Assembly (NCBI GenBank): GCA_963169105.1 | Contig: OY720644.1 | Location: 3,679,001 to 3,743,000, forward strand | DNA from: Ceriagrion tenellum | Lineage: Eukaryota; Arthropoda; Insecta; Odonata; Coenagrionidae | DNA length: 64,000 nt | Direction: 5' to 3' | In this document: positions 1 to 10,560 of the stretch, one piece after another | Position numbering within the stretch: the stretch's first letter is position 1 | Layout: each line of letters begins with the position of its first letter | Translations under genes and position numbers: made by a program | The notes under the pieces: model-generated | The model's database searches: none | The model's input: the letters and a program-made list of their open reading frames with translations, nothing else | Told to the model about the DNA's origin: nothing

Positions 1-150
1 CGCGGCTTTACTTTGCATTTTATTATTTTTTTTTGATTAAACCTTTTTTTGACCAAGGTCCCAAATGTTCGCGGCGTATTCAAAATAAGGCCTAACCAGA
101 GCGAAGAAGCATCTTTCTTTTACTTTTTTTACGTATGCTTATTTAGATCA
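1..150 (-). mobile_element. CR1/L2-like LINE fragment, 3' part of reverse-transcriptase ORF, cut by window edge
   Basis: Read on the minus strand this gives the stretch LVRP..EYAANIWD, the post-RT region of the CR1-like element seen better at 44.9-46.4 kb (FSLVRPHLEYAARI there). It continues past the window's left edge. The copy has frame breaks and cannot be functional. Identity rests on the match to the other copies here (5.5-7.9, 29.5-30.0, 39.9-40.5, 44.9-46.4 kb). Confidence 0.75.
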
Positions 151-829
151 TTTGAGTATTCTTAATACTTAAAAATTTGAATTGTTCCCGGCATTTTTCT
201 CAATTCATCCAATTATCAAAATCTCGACTCATGATATTATCTCACATCAAATATCGACCATGGAAGTAAAAAAATGTCAAACTTATTCTTTATTTTGATT
301 TCAGCGCATTTTAACACATTTTAGAGCATTTAAAGAAGAAATACCGAGCATAAGAAAACAGGATATCTGGAGATTTCAAATCGTTTTCATTCGCTGGAGG
401 ATGAGTCATATACTTTGAAGACTCAGTGTGTACTTTCGCGAGCTTGATAATGAGACTACATTAAACCTATTAGAGAAAAAATACAGCACAGTTTACGACG
501 ATCTGGTTAAAAACTCTCCTCAAGTCCGTCAATATCCGTCACACATACTAACCCTCGCTAGGTTGGCGCGCCGACATTTTGTGACTTACGACAGGGAAGA
601 TGACGCTGTTGCATTACTTCTTGAAACCTCTAGCAGAATATTAAGTGGCAGCTCCGGAAATTACTACAGGGCCCTGGAGATATCCCGTAACTTGTGATGG
701 TGATGCCTAAGGGGAGTGATGATATTGACGGCACTAATGAAAGTAAAGAACACAAAATTCTTACCAAAATCGTGTCTAACAATGCATCAGTTTCATTTTT
801 AAAGGCCTCATGACGTGAAACGGAGTAAC
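151..829 (+). other. Unassigned stretch with one 90-codon frame (about 419-697)
   Basis: One open frame runs from just after a stop at 416-418 to 697. It has no ATG near its start and is acidic/leucine-rich (NLLEKKYSTVYDDLVKNS, then HILTLARLARRHF). A coding-looking segment in another frame just upstream (LEDESYTLKTQ, about 394-420) suggests a frameshifted ORF remnant. I do not recognise the family. It could be an old transposon ORF or a host exon fragment; chance cannot be excluded at this length. Nothing else is recognised in the stretch. Confidence 0.3.
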
Positions 830-1405
830 ATACATACCAATCACGCCGTTCCCTTCCGGGGTAGGCAGAGTCACTAAGATTCACTCATAAATACATCTAT
901 TTGTACACCTAACTCTGTTTCAATCATTTCCTCCATACTGACCTATCCTTCCAAACCTCTTTCACCTCATTTACCCCCATACACTGCTTCATACACGCCT
1001 TCCTGTTTTTAAGACTCCTAATATTTCTCCTCCTATGAATTTCCTCAACCACATTCAACCACAACTTTCTCGGCCTGCCTCTGCCTCTTGCACCATTCAT
1101 TCCACTCTTATATATCTGTTTCGTTATTCGACTCTCATCCATATTCTCAACATGGCCAAACCAACGAATCACACTTCTTTCATACACGTCCATTACTGGA
1201 GCATCTAACCCACATTCATTTATTACACACTCATTCCTGACCCTATCCATCCTAACTTTACCGCAAACACTCCTCAGATAACTCATACCCACGGCGTTTA
1301 GTCTACTCTTATGTCTATCCTGGCGTACCTATGTTTCACTAACATACAACAAAGTGGGGAGACGTACACTTTTGTACGCGGCGATTTTCGCTTCCTTAGA
1401 TAGGC
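830..1405 (-). mobile_element. Non-LTR retrotransposon (RTE/I-like LINE) C-terminal tail
   Basis: A 122-codon minus-strand frame (924-1292) carries the region that follows the reverse transcriptase in many arthropod LINEs: SVIRWFGHVENMDESRI, then GARGRGRPRKLW and a basic HRRR segment. The frame continues upstream to about 1400 with broken codons (AAYKSVRLPTLLY). Downstream, 830-923 is the likely 3' UTR, ending in a block containing CACGCCGTTCCCTTCCGGGG on the plus strand. That block recurs at 63,848 with the same order of sequence, so the family has at least two copies here. The RT catalytic domain is absent. The RTE-versus-I clade is not resolved by eye. Confidence 0.8.
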
Positions 1406-2544
1406 ACTCATTCCTTCATATGCTCCACATGCTACCCACCACTTTCCTTCCAGCGGAGTTGGTCCCCCTTATCTCGCTTACTTAATTTCTCATTCAATTC
1501 AGTCGATTTCTCAAGTCCAAATAAAACAACGAAAGTCATCTCTATTTTTAGATCTGAAAGATTTCAGGCCAAATTTCCTCATCCTCTTCTTAGTCTGGAA
1601 ACCTGGTTTGGTTCCTTATTTCAATAAATCAGCGTGGTAAGTACTACGATAAAGTATTAAGATACTCCTTCATTAATTATTAACCAGCCAACTTATTTGC
1701 AATGCCACCCTTTCCAGAATAAGTTCAGTCCAGTCTATCTCTAGACTGCATGACACATCAGCTGGTGCAACAAACACAAAATTTTCGAATGCAGACTACC
1801 ACAAGCATGCCGAGCGAAATACAGACTCAGTAAGCTCAAAAGTCGACTATGGGACTTATCGATTGCGGATCATATCACTTATTAAAACTTTGAACACTGC
1901 TATGTCCATTTACTCCGCCTGCATTACCTGGTATAAAAATAAAATAGACTCGGAGGGTGAATTCCTGTGACCAGTATATGTATTCCATAAGCATAGTGGA
2001 TGCAGGTGAGACATATTTACATTCCATCCCTACAAAATTGAAAATAACCCAGTCCAAACGCACGCCTGGCTGAGCTACAGAAACGATTCATGAATCATCA
2101 TTCCTTCGCTGACCACTGTTGCCATTCGAGGGTTGCACCTGAAACCCCTGAGTCGTCCGCCCCTCCACTGCTACCAAGGGCAACAATGCACAACTTTCAC
2201 CACCCCACGCGCGAAGGTGACTGGTTCACGGCCAACTTTAGACCGGTATAATTCTCGGTTGTTTATAAACCCGTCGTAAATTGATTTCATACTGTAGATT
2301 AACGATTGCAATTGTTTTTAATTACCGCCGTTTAGAGCTTTAAAAAAGACAAGGATCTTGCATCCAGTACTATTCATTATAAAGAAAATTTCTTTCCTAA
2401 AATTTATATTATCTTTTTTCAGTATATTTAAAAGAACTCAAATTTTTAAGGTACATTGGTTTCATGATCTTTTTCCCAGTAGTAGAACTTTCATCACAAT
2501 CAATCAGCAAGCTTCCTCATTCCACCGACCGACACCGAAGGCAC
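1406..2544. other. No gene recognised
   Basis: Mixed AT-rich sequence without a convincing coding frame, terminal repeat or RNA gene. Short frames at 1875-2063 (minus) and 2358-2549 (plus) have no recognisable motif and are probably chance. Confidence 0.5.
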
Positions 2545-2837
2545 TTTAGATTAGCGCAACCACAGAAGTCGGCAGTGGCGGAACACAGCATCGATGAAGA
2601 TCATGCCATTCAATGGGGAGATGCAAAAATTCTGTGCCGCTCAGCGCGCTACTGGGACCGCATAATTAAGGAAGCCATTGAAATACGCCTTAATCCAATA
2701 AATTTCAATCGTGACTCTGGCTTTCATCTGAGCAATACATGGACACCTGTAATAAATTGCATTAAAAACATAAGGAAAAATCATAAAATAATTCAAGGGC
2801 AAAATCCAAACCTCAGCCAATCAGATGGCACCTGAGC
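2545..2837 (+). mobile_element. Penelope-like element: C-terminal end of RT/GIY-YIG polyprotein
   Basis: The plus frame ending in TGA at 2833-2835 reads KSAVAEHSIDEDHAIQWGDA, then YWDRIIKEAIEIRLNP and a FNRDSGFHLSNTW block. This is the characteristic C-terminal part of Penelope-like (PLE) proteins, downstream of the GIY-YIG core. The GIY-YIG motif and the reverse transcriptase are missing, so the copy is 5'-truncated at about 2545. It is followed after 17 bp by a repeat carrying a hammerhead-like motif, the expected PLE 3' arrangement. The last ~90 codons are uninterrupted, so this piece is less decayed than most here. Confidence 0.8.
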
Positions 2838-2852
2838 TCCATTGTTGGGCCC

Positions 2853-2990
2853 GACCAACGGTCAATTCAATTCAGTTTACAATCTGACACGGACAGAGTA
2901 ACACGCCTTGAAAATGGAAAACAAGTCGTTTTCCGAAACGTCGGCAAACATGATGCCAATCAACTGGTGCAGAGCCCGAGAAGAGTTTAT
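2853..2990 (+). repeat. PLE pLTR-like repeat, copy 1
   Basis: This 138-bp block begins GACCAACGGTCAATTCAATT and is nearly identical to 3305-3442, differing at only a few positions. It lies directly 3' of the PLE C-terminal ORF and contains a hammerhead-like core. On the plus strand it also reads ETSANM..NWCRAREEF, a peptide typical of PLE ends. PLEs are known to carry such pseudo-LTRs, often in tandem. Confidence 0.75.
2906..2945 (+). ncRNA. Hammerhead-ribozyme-like motif in PLE repeat, copy 1
   Basis: The sequence reads TTGAAAAT, then a 7-bp stem GGAAAAC / GTTTTCC around an AAGTC loop, then GAAAC followed by GTC. This matches the layout of the minimal type-I hammerheads known in PLEs (CUGANGA, stem II, GAAAC, very short stem III, cleavage after GUC). 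The first box departs from CUGANGA (TTGAAAA), so this copy may be inactive. Self-cleavage is inferred from layout only. Confidence 0.5.
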
Positions 2991-3304
2991 TAGCTCTTCA
3001 CTTGTTCGAATGCCAGATATCGCATTCATAGCCATTGTTTGCTTCGGAAATGAGAGGAAGATGACTCTAATTAAGTAGTGACTAGATTCAGTGGGTTGAA
3101 TTTGAAAAAAAACTGGCCATAACTCCAATAAAACTTTTTTTCAGTCCGGCTATCAAAACTCGCCACCATTCATCATCACCATCATTCAAATACAGTTTCC
3201 AGCCTCTAGATGGGTCTGCCTCGTGCGCTAGCCCTGACACTTTGCCACTTTTTTCTCTCCTCCCACTGTCTGTCTCCTCTCTTTTTTTTAATCTTCATTC
3301 ATTT

Positions 3305-3442
3305 GACCAACGGTCAATTCAATTCTGTTTACAATCTGACACGGACAGAGTAACACGCCTTGAAGATGGAAAGCAAGTCGTTTTCCGAAACGTCGGCAAA
3401 CATGAAGCCAATCGACTGGTGCAGAGCCCGAGAAGAGTTTAT
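3305..3442 (+). repeat. PLE pLTR-like repeat, copy 2
   Basis: Direct repeat of 2853-2990, starting 452 bp further on. The 314 bp between the copies are not repeated; their 3' part (about 3200-3300) is in frame with text resembling the proline/serine-rich PLE C-terminal tail (LPLFSLLPLSVSSLF). The pair may be two overlapping PLE insertions or a tandem PLE end. Confidence 0.75.
3358..3397 (+). ncRNA. Hammerhead-ribozyme-like motif in PLE repeat, copy 2
   Basis: Same architecture as 2906-2945: TTGAAGAT, stem II GGAAAGC / GTTTTCC with loop AAGTC, then GAAAC and GTCGGC. The first box TTGAAGA is one base from CUGANGA, so this copy is closer to the consensus than copy 1. One stem position is a G-T wobble. 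No activity can be shown from sequence alone. Confidence 0.5.
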
Positions 3443-4334
3443 AAATGTAATTCACCAGGAGAAACTTAAATCTTTTATCATCTGCGTCACGAGCGTAAGA
3501 TAATGGAAATGAGTTTCCAAACAACTTGATATGAAAATGTCAATTTCTACAAGGACCAAAAGGGACTCCATTTGCCGTTATATTTTTTTTTTTAACTATT
3601 ATTACGCATATTTGGATGATATCTCAAAAGAAAAAATAAGAATACACCTCTAAATAACTACCTCAGTGGCCTTTTATGGTGGAGGAACATAGCAAATGAA
3701 CAAGAAGGAAGAAAGAATACTCATTATATTTGAAAGTAAAACTTTGGAACAGTCTTCGGCCCCAAAAATGCAAACTAAATGTGGAAAATGTTAAAATTGT
3801 GAGGAAATAAAAGGTCTTAATCACGATAGTATACATACGAGGAAGAAGAATGAGATGGGATAGCCACAAGTGTGAAAGGGTACTAGGAAACGGGACGTGG
3901 GAGAGCAGAATGAAAAAGACGAGGACGATGGCTGTGGGACGCATATATGTACATCCACTGGCAACTGGAAAAAGCGGGTCAATGAAACAGCAGACAAAGA
4001 AAGATGGCGGTCATTTGTGGGAGGGGTAATATCCCAGCTTGGGTGTACTGTGCACGCTCACGCAAGAGAGAGTACTTACATAGCAGTTGTCATACATTCT
4101 TCCATGAAGTTCCAACCCACTTTATTTTAACTACACTCGCTGATTATTCCTTCCTATTGACTGATACCTTACCAGGCATAAGAAAAATCATCAGGTTTTC
4201 TACATTTATTGGAACGTACTTCAAATTATCTTTGAATATCCTTTGACTGCTTCTTCGGTCTCCGCTCAGCGTCCCGGGGGAACGTGCGAGGTTCTTATGC
4301 GACTGGGAAGAGTGCTGCTTGCCTGGTGACGAAT
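3443..4334. other. No gene recognised
   Basis: Several short overlapping frames (3663-4246) lack motifs, and none extends beyond about 95 codons. No terminal repeats or RNA genes seen. Confidence 0.5.
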
Positions 4335-4735
4335 CACCCCGTCTTTAAAATGACTCATTTTTTTCACGCGGTACGTTTGATACCCCTTCGAAACGGAAGG
4401 TTTTTTGTGATACCCAAGAACCTACTGCGGTGACAATATGATTAATTTTCAAATATAGCTGAGAAAACATACAAACTACACGATGTTAGTTTCTTACGAC
4501 ATCTAAGTGTTAGCAATACCTCATTTTGTAAATAATGTTTCTCTGGAGTACATACACGTACCATTCCCCACATAAAAGGGCTGGTATTTTTTGGCAAATA
4601 TCTCCGAAAGTAATGCGGTAAGGGGTAGAATTTTTGGTGTCATTGGATAGGTGATATATTTTTCTTTAAAATGAGACCCAACTCATTGATTTCTATGTAA
4701 AATGATATTTCGCTCGGTCTACCTTAATCGCTTCT
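4335..4735 (+). repeat. Unclassified interspersed repeat family A/B, copy 1
   Basis: This block matches the reverse complement of about 20,850-21,250. Shared landmarks include ATGACTCATTTTTTTCACGC, GTGACAATATGATTAATTTT, AAAAGGGCTGGTATTTTTTG and the end block ATATTTCGCTCGGTCTACC. It has no coding frame. The family has at least four copies in this window, in both orientations. A non-autonomous DNA transposon is my best guess because copy 2 has inverted ends. Confidence 0.7.
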
Positions 4736-5469
4736 TTCGGACCCAGAGATGGAGCTTACATATTCTCTGTGTGACACAAAAAACACCTCTCCTGAATTTC
4801 TTAGGCAATCTTAGCCTGACGCGTAGCTTCCGAGTGTCCAATGGTTTTCAATGCAATCGCTTAAAAAGCTATCAAACATTCATTGCATCTTTGTACTTTG
4901 CCTGCAGTTCTAAACGAGACGCGCTGCTTTTCAGAGTTCATCAGCTCGAAAAACTGTTTTTAAACGGACTTTATTTGCATTTCCAGTAACAGAGACAAAG
5001 AGAGGATATATTCGCACTGGGTATGGAATGCTACAGCGCTACGAGCACGTTAAGTTCCAAACACAGAAATGAGTTTATATTGCAGTCCATCGCATCGCTC
5101 GGAAAACAGGGATTGCCACAACAGGCGAGCCGTGGCTAAATTAGCATGAAAGATTGAAGGAAGGCTATCAAAGCAGAAGCTGTTTTGAAATAGAATTCCA
5201 GCGATCCCTCCCTCTCGGGTAGACTTCCTAGTAATGTCACGGGGATGACTCTGGGCATTGGAAGCCATTCCCTTGCGTGACGATGAAAATCACTCCGAAT
5301 CAGCAAAGCGTCCTCATTGTCCTCTCCAAGCATAAGCAACCGTCGATTTGATCTCATTGGTTTGTCCATTTTAAAATGAAATTGCTGTCAAGGAAATTTA
5401 TTTTCACAATCCAGAACAAAAAACCAAATTTGGCCAAGGTTTATGAATTAACTCTTGCGTTGAAACAAA
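4736..5469. other. No gene recognised
   Basis: A 95-codon plus frame (4702-4989) overlaps the end of the preceding repeat. It and two overlapping minus frames (5050-5369) have no recognisable domain. No RNA gene or terminal repeat was seen. Confidence 0.45.
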
Positions 5470-7875
5470 TTTAAGCAAGCGTGATATAGGCGAGGCCTTA
5501 CTTAATACATTTTCACACCATTCTCTTGGGCAAGTAGTAAACGAACTTATGAGAGGTAATAAAATATTACACCTTCAAGTTGTTAGTCACCATACAATGA
5601 TTAAAGATGTCGATAACATCAAAGGCAAAAGTGATAATAAAGTAATTTTCACGACTTTGAAAACAGCAGTAGATTCCACTGTAGCAATTCTAAATATTTG
5701 AAAAATTCAATTACGTAAAATTAGGAGAGATGTTTGAAGCTTCATTCACGACATTCGTAGCCGCAATGAATAACGAGAGCTCCAAAGTATCATGGAGATA
5801 TTTTTTGGAAATACTACGTAAAGGAATCGATTAATTTATTCCACGCAAATTCAAGCGGGAGAGTAAAGAACCTCGTTGGTATAACCACGAAATAAGGCGG
5901 GAGCTCAGGAGACAAAGGCAACCACTCAATCTATATACAATTTCTATTAAGCTAAGTAACAAAACAACAAAGCTTGCGACGAGAGAAATATACGTTGCTC
6001 AACGCTAAAAAACGAAGAAAATAATTCGCGCTACTCTACGGAACTTCAAGAAAAAATCCTCGGTGAATCACTAGATGAAAACCCCAAGTCATTCTGATCT
6101 TACGCGAGAGAGCTCCAGGGTGAATCTTCGACAGTAGAATCTTATCTTTACTGGATACAAACAGAAACTTGGTCGCCAACAGCATAGACAAACCCAACTT
6201 ATTATACCACTACTTCGAAAGTGAATTCTCTAAGGGTGACGCAATACATAATTTAGACATTCCTGACTTTGACGAGCCGATGGCTGATATGACAATTCAG
6301 CGCGATGGAATAAGCGTTCGATAAAAAGTAACAAGTCCCGAGGTCCAGAAGGAATACCTGCACGCCGGCCCAAGGAGTTAGCGCCACAGATTGCACCATT
6401 CTTAGAAATTATACTTAGAAAAATCATTATCCGAAGACAAAGTGCCCCAAGACTGGAAAATAGCCAACATCACACCGATATTTAAAAAAAATGAAATAGA
6501 AGTGACCCAAGAAATTACCGGATAATAATATCGTTAACATTACATTTATGCAACATCCTCGAACACATTGTCGTTTCAGTATTGTTATTAATATTGTGAC
6601 ATTCCTGGATAATTGTTACTTCTTACACAGCAGTCATCACTGCTTTCGTAAGGGCAGGTCCTGCAAAACACATCATGCGCTCTTTCTCCATGAATCCTTA
6701 AATCAGGTGAATCGAAAAAGTTAGTCGACCTGATATTCCTCGATTTCAAGAAGGCATTCGACAAGGTTCCTCAAATAAAACTCGTATTTAAATTGCAATC
6801 ATGTGGAGTGATAAAAGAAATAGTGAAGCGGATAAGGGACGTTCTCAGTGATCGTAAATAAAAAGTAGTTATGGACGGTTTTAGCTCTGATATAGTCGAA
6901 GTCACATCCGATGTTCCTCAAGGAAGTGTGATCGGCCCTCTTTTATTCATTAATTATATTAATGACCAAAGTTTTAGAGTTAGCAGTAAAATAAGATTAT
7001 TTGCAGACAATACAGTTATCTACCGTGAAATGAGCGAAGACGCGGACTTTGAAGCTCTGTCATCGGACCTGTGGAGTGGGTGGTTAGAACTTTATATTAG
7101 TAAATACACCACAGTTCACTTCTTGTGAGTCATCACACTAATGCCATACCTATACTGTGGGTGGAGTAAACAATAAATCTTCATATGAAGTAAAATGTCT
7201 TAGATTTACCTAAACTTCTGATATATCATGGGGAACACATACAAAACATATGCGGCACAGCATTAAAGAAACTAGGTTTTGTTTACCGTATAATAGGAAG
7301 GTACTGGGATGAAAAAGTAAAAGAGAGATGCTACTTAGCTCTGGTTAGGCCACACCTCGGATACGTCACGAGCATTTGGTACCTTTGCACATTTTGCTTT
7401 GGTACATTTGGTCATAAAGATTTAACCCAAAAATATAATGAGATACAAAGGAAAGCAGCGCGTTTCGTTAAAAACTGCTACGAGCGAACATATAGTTTCT
7501 CACAACTTGTAGAGGGATTGAGGTGGGAGCCCCTAAAGACTCGGAGGCTACTCGCTAGGCTTATATTGCTAGAGAAATTCAGAAGTGATATTTTCAGAGC
7601 GACACAAAATATTATCACGATGCCATAATACATTTCTGGGTCCGACAAAAGCGATAAATTAAGACAGACACACTGCCGAACAGATAGGTACAAAAACTCG
7701 TTCTTTCCGTGAACAATAAGCGACCACAATAAAAACTGAGCTCCACTAAATACACTGCAATAATACATGTTCGCCAGTTTATCTCCCAAAAACCTTACAT
7801 CTTTACAGAGACCTAACACCCCCTTCCACACGCCATTGCAGCGGCTCGCAATGTATTATGTAGATGTAGATAACT
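5470..7875 (+). mobile_element. CR1/L2-like LINE, long degenerate copy
   Basis: Landmarks in order, in shifting frames: the end of the APE endonuclease (HSLGQVVNELMRGNKILHL, about 5500-5560), the linker (ESLDENPKSF, about 6065), RT start (VPQDWKIANITPIF, about 6440), FLDFKKAFDKVPQIKL (about 6740), VPQGSVIGPLLF (about 6910), a catalytic-loop equivalent reading LRLFADNTVIYRE (about 6990; FADD has become FADN), and the post-RT region (YRIIGR, ARFVKNCYERTYS). The 3' UTR runs to a TGTAGATGTAGAT tail at 7859-7871. Many stops and shifts make it non-functional. It is the longest copy of a family with at least six pieces here and appears 5'-truncated inside the endonuclease. Confidence 0.85.
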
Positions 7876-9879
7876 TTGGAAAGTGATCTGCGGATGATGG
7901 ACATTGACCATCCTCGAATCGTTCGCCATCGTTAACTTAAGATTATTTATTTACTTGTGCGTCAATGCCGACTCCCATTTAAAACTTCGCAGAAGTGAGC
8001 GTACGTCATAAAATAATTTTCAGAAAAATGATTTTGATGATTTTCAGAAAAAATGAAGTCTTTTGAGTTGCGCAATCACTTTCAATCTGGAAATATTTTG
8101 TTCCGTTGGGAGCATCAACACAATTGGAAACCATTTAAATTTCCATCCCACAAACATTCTCAAACACTTTGTGAGATATAGTAGCCTACTGAAAACATTC
8201 ATGAAAGGGTAATAAACAGGAAGCATACGCAAGAAAGACTAAAATATACGGACTGCATTAAACAAATCACGAGAAATTTAATGAACATGGAATCACAATG
8301 GAACCGAACGAAGATTGACAAATCGAATGGTGATTGACGAAGTAAACCAACCTACTCACCAAATGATTCTTTGCTATGCTCGGCCATCATTCAAGAGAAA
8401 TAACGCGGTTTGTTTATTCAAATAAGAGTTCACCACAAACCATCCAAGTCATTTATAAAAAGTTAAAAATGCCAAATTTTACATACACTTTCATACTCGC
8501 TGGTTGCACTCCGAGAAATGGAACCCGAACTTACCTGGAAATAAAAAGAGAGAATAAATACTACAGATGAAAAAAATTTCCTATTGAATACATACAATAC
8601 AGTTATAGAAATAAACCTAATTAACAATCATCAACTATCACTTAAACTGAAAAAAATGTGGAAATTTAAGCATTAGCTTCACCTGGGTTGACTTGGCAAA
8701 TTCTTCAGACACATTCCCGCCCTTTTTTTAAACTGTTGTTTCGTGCAGTGCATGGTGTGTATTTTCTCGTCAAAGATACCGACATGTATTTCTAATGTTT
8801 AATGAAACGTGAACACAATTTATGTTATCTTATGACTGGATTATAGTTTTAAAGCGTAATGAAATTTGCAGAAGTATTAATTTTTTCAAGTACAAAATTT
8901 TGCCACCGGGTTAATGGAAAAATTGGTCACCTAAAGTCTCCATCTAACGCCAATAAAGCCATTCATGGATCCACCTGTCATCTGGTGCACTGTCGAATGA
9001 TGACGACGCTGTTAGCTATTTGGAGCTTGGTATGAAACAAACTAAGACTCGGTTTATTGATTCCTGATTAACCATTAGCTTGGTGTAATATCCCCCAAGT
9101 CTCCGATCATTCATCTATAAAGTTCATATCCACGAAACAATAGTCTTTCTGCGATTAAAAAAACCCAAACTTAGGGTAAAAACCTCGCTTTTAATGTAAG
9201 GACTACGTCACTACAAAACTAAATGATAACCGGAAATTAAAAAAATAAGCCCACGTTGACAATAAAATATCTATATCATTCTTTATTTGTAGACACTATG
9301 ATACACCAAGATCAGTTAACTGGATGGTTGATTCAAACTCACTGGATAAACTGACTGCCGATGAAAAACACATTAAGGTAATTCTAATGAAGTCGAATAT
9401 ATGACCGTCACAAAAATAACTTTTCAAAATGACCGTGGCGAAACGACGGCTTATTTTCTGCGGAATTCTTGTAATCGACGACCCATCTTAACGCGCCACT
9501 GCGCAATGTGGGTCCACGAAATGACCTACTTTTTTGGTCACCCGTGGCTAGTTGAGAGAGGATCGAATGACCGTCCCGCGCCCCCTTTTACGCCGGAGAT
9601 GACGGCAGAGGCGGTGGGGAAGCTGAGTGTCCGAGTATGGATTATTATCCATTAAGCCACGAGCAGACGCGGCCGGGCCACGAGTCACTGGAGACGAAGC
9701 TATAGGGGGAAAGAGCGCACGCCACGCTGCACTCTGGTGCTATCAAATCCCTTCCGCTCCATTTGGTCGAGTTCCTGCGCTCTAAATCTGTTGGAGCAGA
9801 CAGTCTTCAGCGTTCAGGACGGTATAGCCTCAGCAACACAACACACTCCTCCGATTCATGATACAATGCGATCACACAA
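7876..9879. other. No gene recognised
   Basis: AT-rich DNA with short unassigned frames. The clearest is 9401-9655 (plus, 84 codons), which covers a locally GC-richer stretch (about 9500-9800) but has no motif I recognise. No terminal repeat or RNA gene found. Confidence 0.45.
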
Positions 9880-9884
9880 ATGAA

Positions 9885-10022
9885 TCAAAAAGCTAATGAA
9901 AACAACGCGAAGATACCAGGGTTGAAATTCGCCATGAAAAAATCATTTGACTTGACCGGGATCCGAACCCGGATCTCCCAATTGCCGGTCAGGTGTGTTA
10001 ACCAGTTACACCACCTAGCCAT
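9885..10022 (-). repeat. tRNA-derived SINE
   Basis: On the minus strand the head reads GGCTAGGTGGTGTAACTGG (A-box region, from about 10,020 down) and then CCGGGTTCGGATCCCGG, a perfect T-arm and B box (about 9957-9973). The acceptor end does not pair (no CCTAGCC partner) and no good anticodon arm forms, so this is a SINE head, not a tRNA gene. The short body ends near a CAACCCTGG motif that also occupies the centre of the neighbouring foldback at 10.2 kb. Confidence 0.7.
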
Positions 10023-10180
10023 CTTCCTTCAAGGCGAATTTCGAGGGGAGTTTATGCGAACTAGATGTTCAGGCCTCAAGTCTATATTGTAGCACATGGG
10101 ACGAAGTCTTGCTTATAAAGCCACTGTCGCGGTGGATAAACCCGACATTGTCGCTATTAAATCGACGAAATTGAAAAATC

Positions 10181-10326
10181 TCCAATCATTGCATTTAAAA
10201 AATGATGTGGTACTAAGTCACTCGCACGGGTGCATATACTACACCAGGGTTGAAATTTCAACCCTGGTGTCTATGCACCCGTACGAGTGACTTCGTACCA
10301 CATCATTTGTTAAATGCAATGATTGG
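10181..10326. repeat. Near-perfect 146-bp foldback (palindromic element)
   Basis: The two arms, 10,181-10,255 and 10,256-10,326, are reverse complements with only a few mismatches and small gaps. The centre is TGAAATTTCA with no spacer. The ends read TCCAATCATTGCA and TGCAATGATTGGA. The sequence would fold into one long hairpin. The middle ACCAGGGTTGAAAT also occurs in the adjacent SINE at about 9917. No target duplication is obvious. It overlaps the last part of a 64-codon frame that has no recognisable content. Confidence 0.9.
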
Positions 10327-10402
10327 AAAAGAAATGATGACCTCTTTAATTTTATCACGGATTTAGTGCACACCTCTGGAGCAAAATTGATCATTCGTAC
10401 GA

Positions 10403-10560
10403 AAGAAACTTAAGGATAGTTATCTTTTACCTTCAGATTTAATTAGGATGGTCCCTTAACAACGTAACAATCTTCTCGGGGAAAAGAAACTTGAGATTGG
10501 TTTTCTTTTACCCTCAGGTAAAATAAGAATGTTCCCTTAACAACATAACACTCCTCTCGA
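10403..10560. repeat. Two-unit tandem duplication, unit about 80 bp
   Basis: Unit 1 (10,403-10,483) and unit 2 (10,484-10,560) share AGAAACTT, a TCTTTTACC block, CCCTTAACAAC.TAACA and TCTCG at matching spacing. The units have diverged, so the duplication is not recent. No coding frame. Confidence 0.75.

Noticed and set aside
9935..10022. Possible true tRNA gene on the minus strand
   Set aside because: The T arm and D arm pair well, but the acceptor stem does not close and no sensible anticodon arm forms; a SINE head explains it better.
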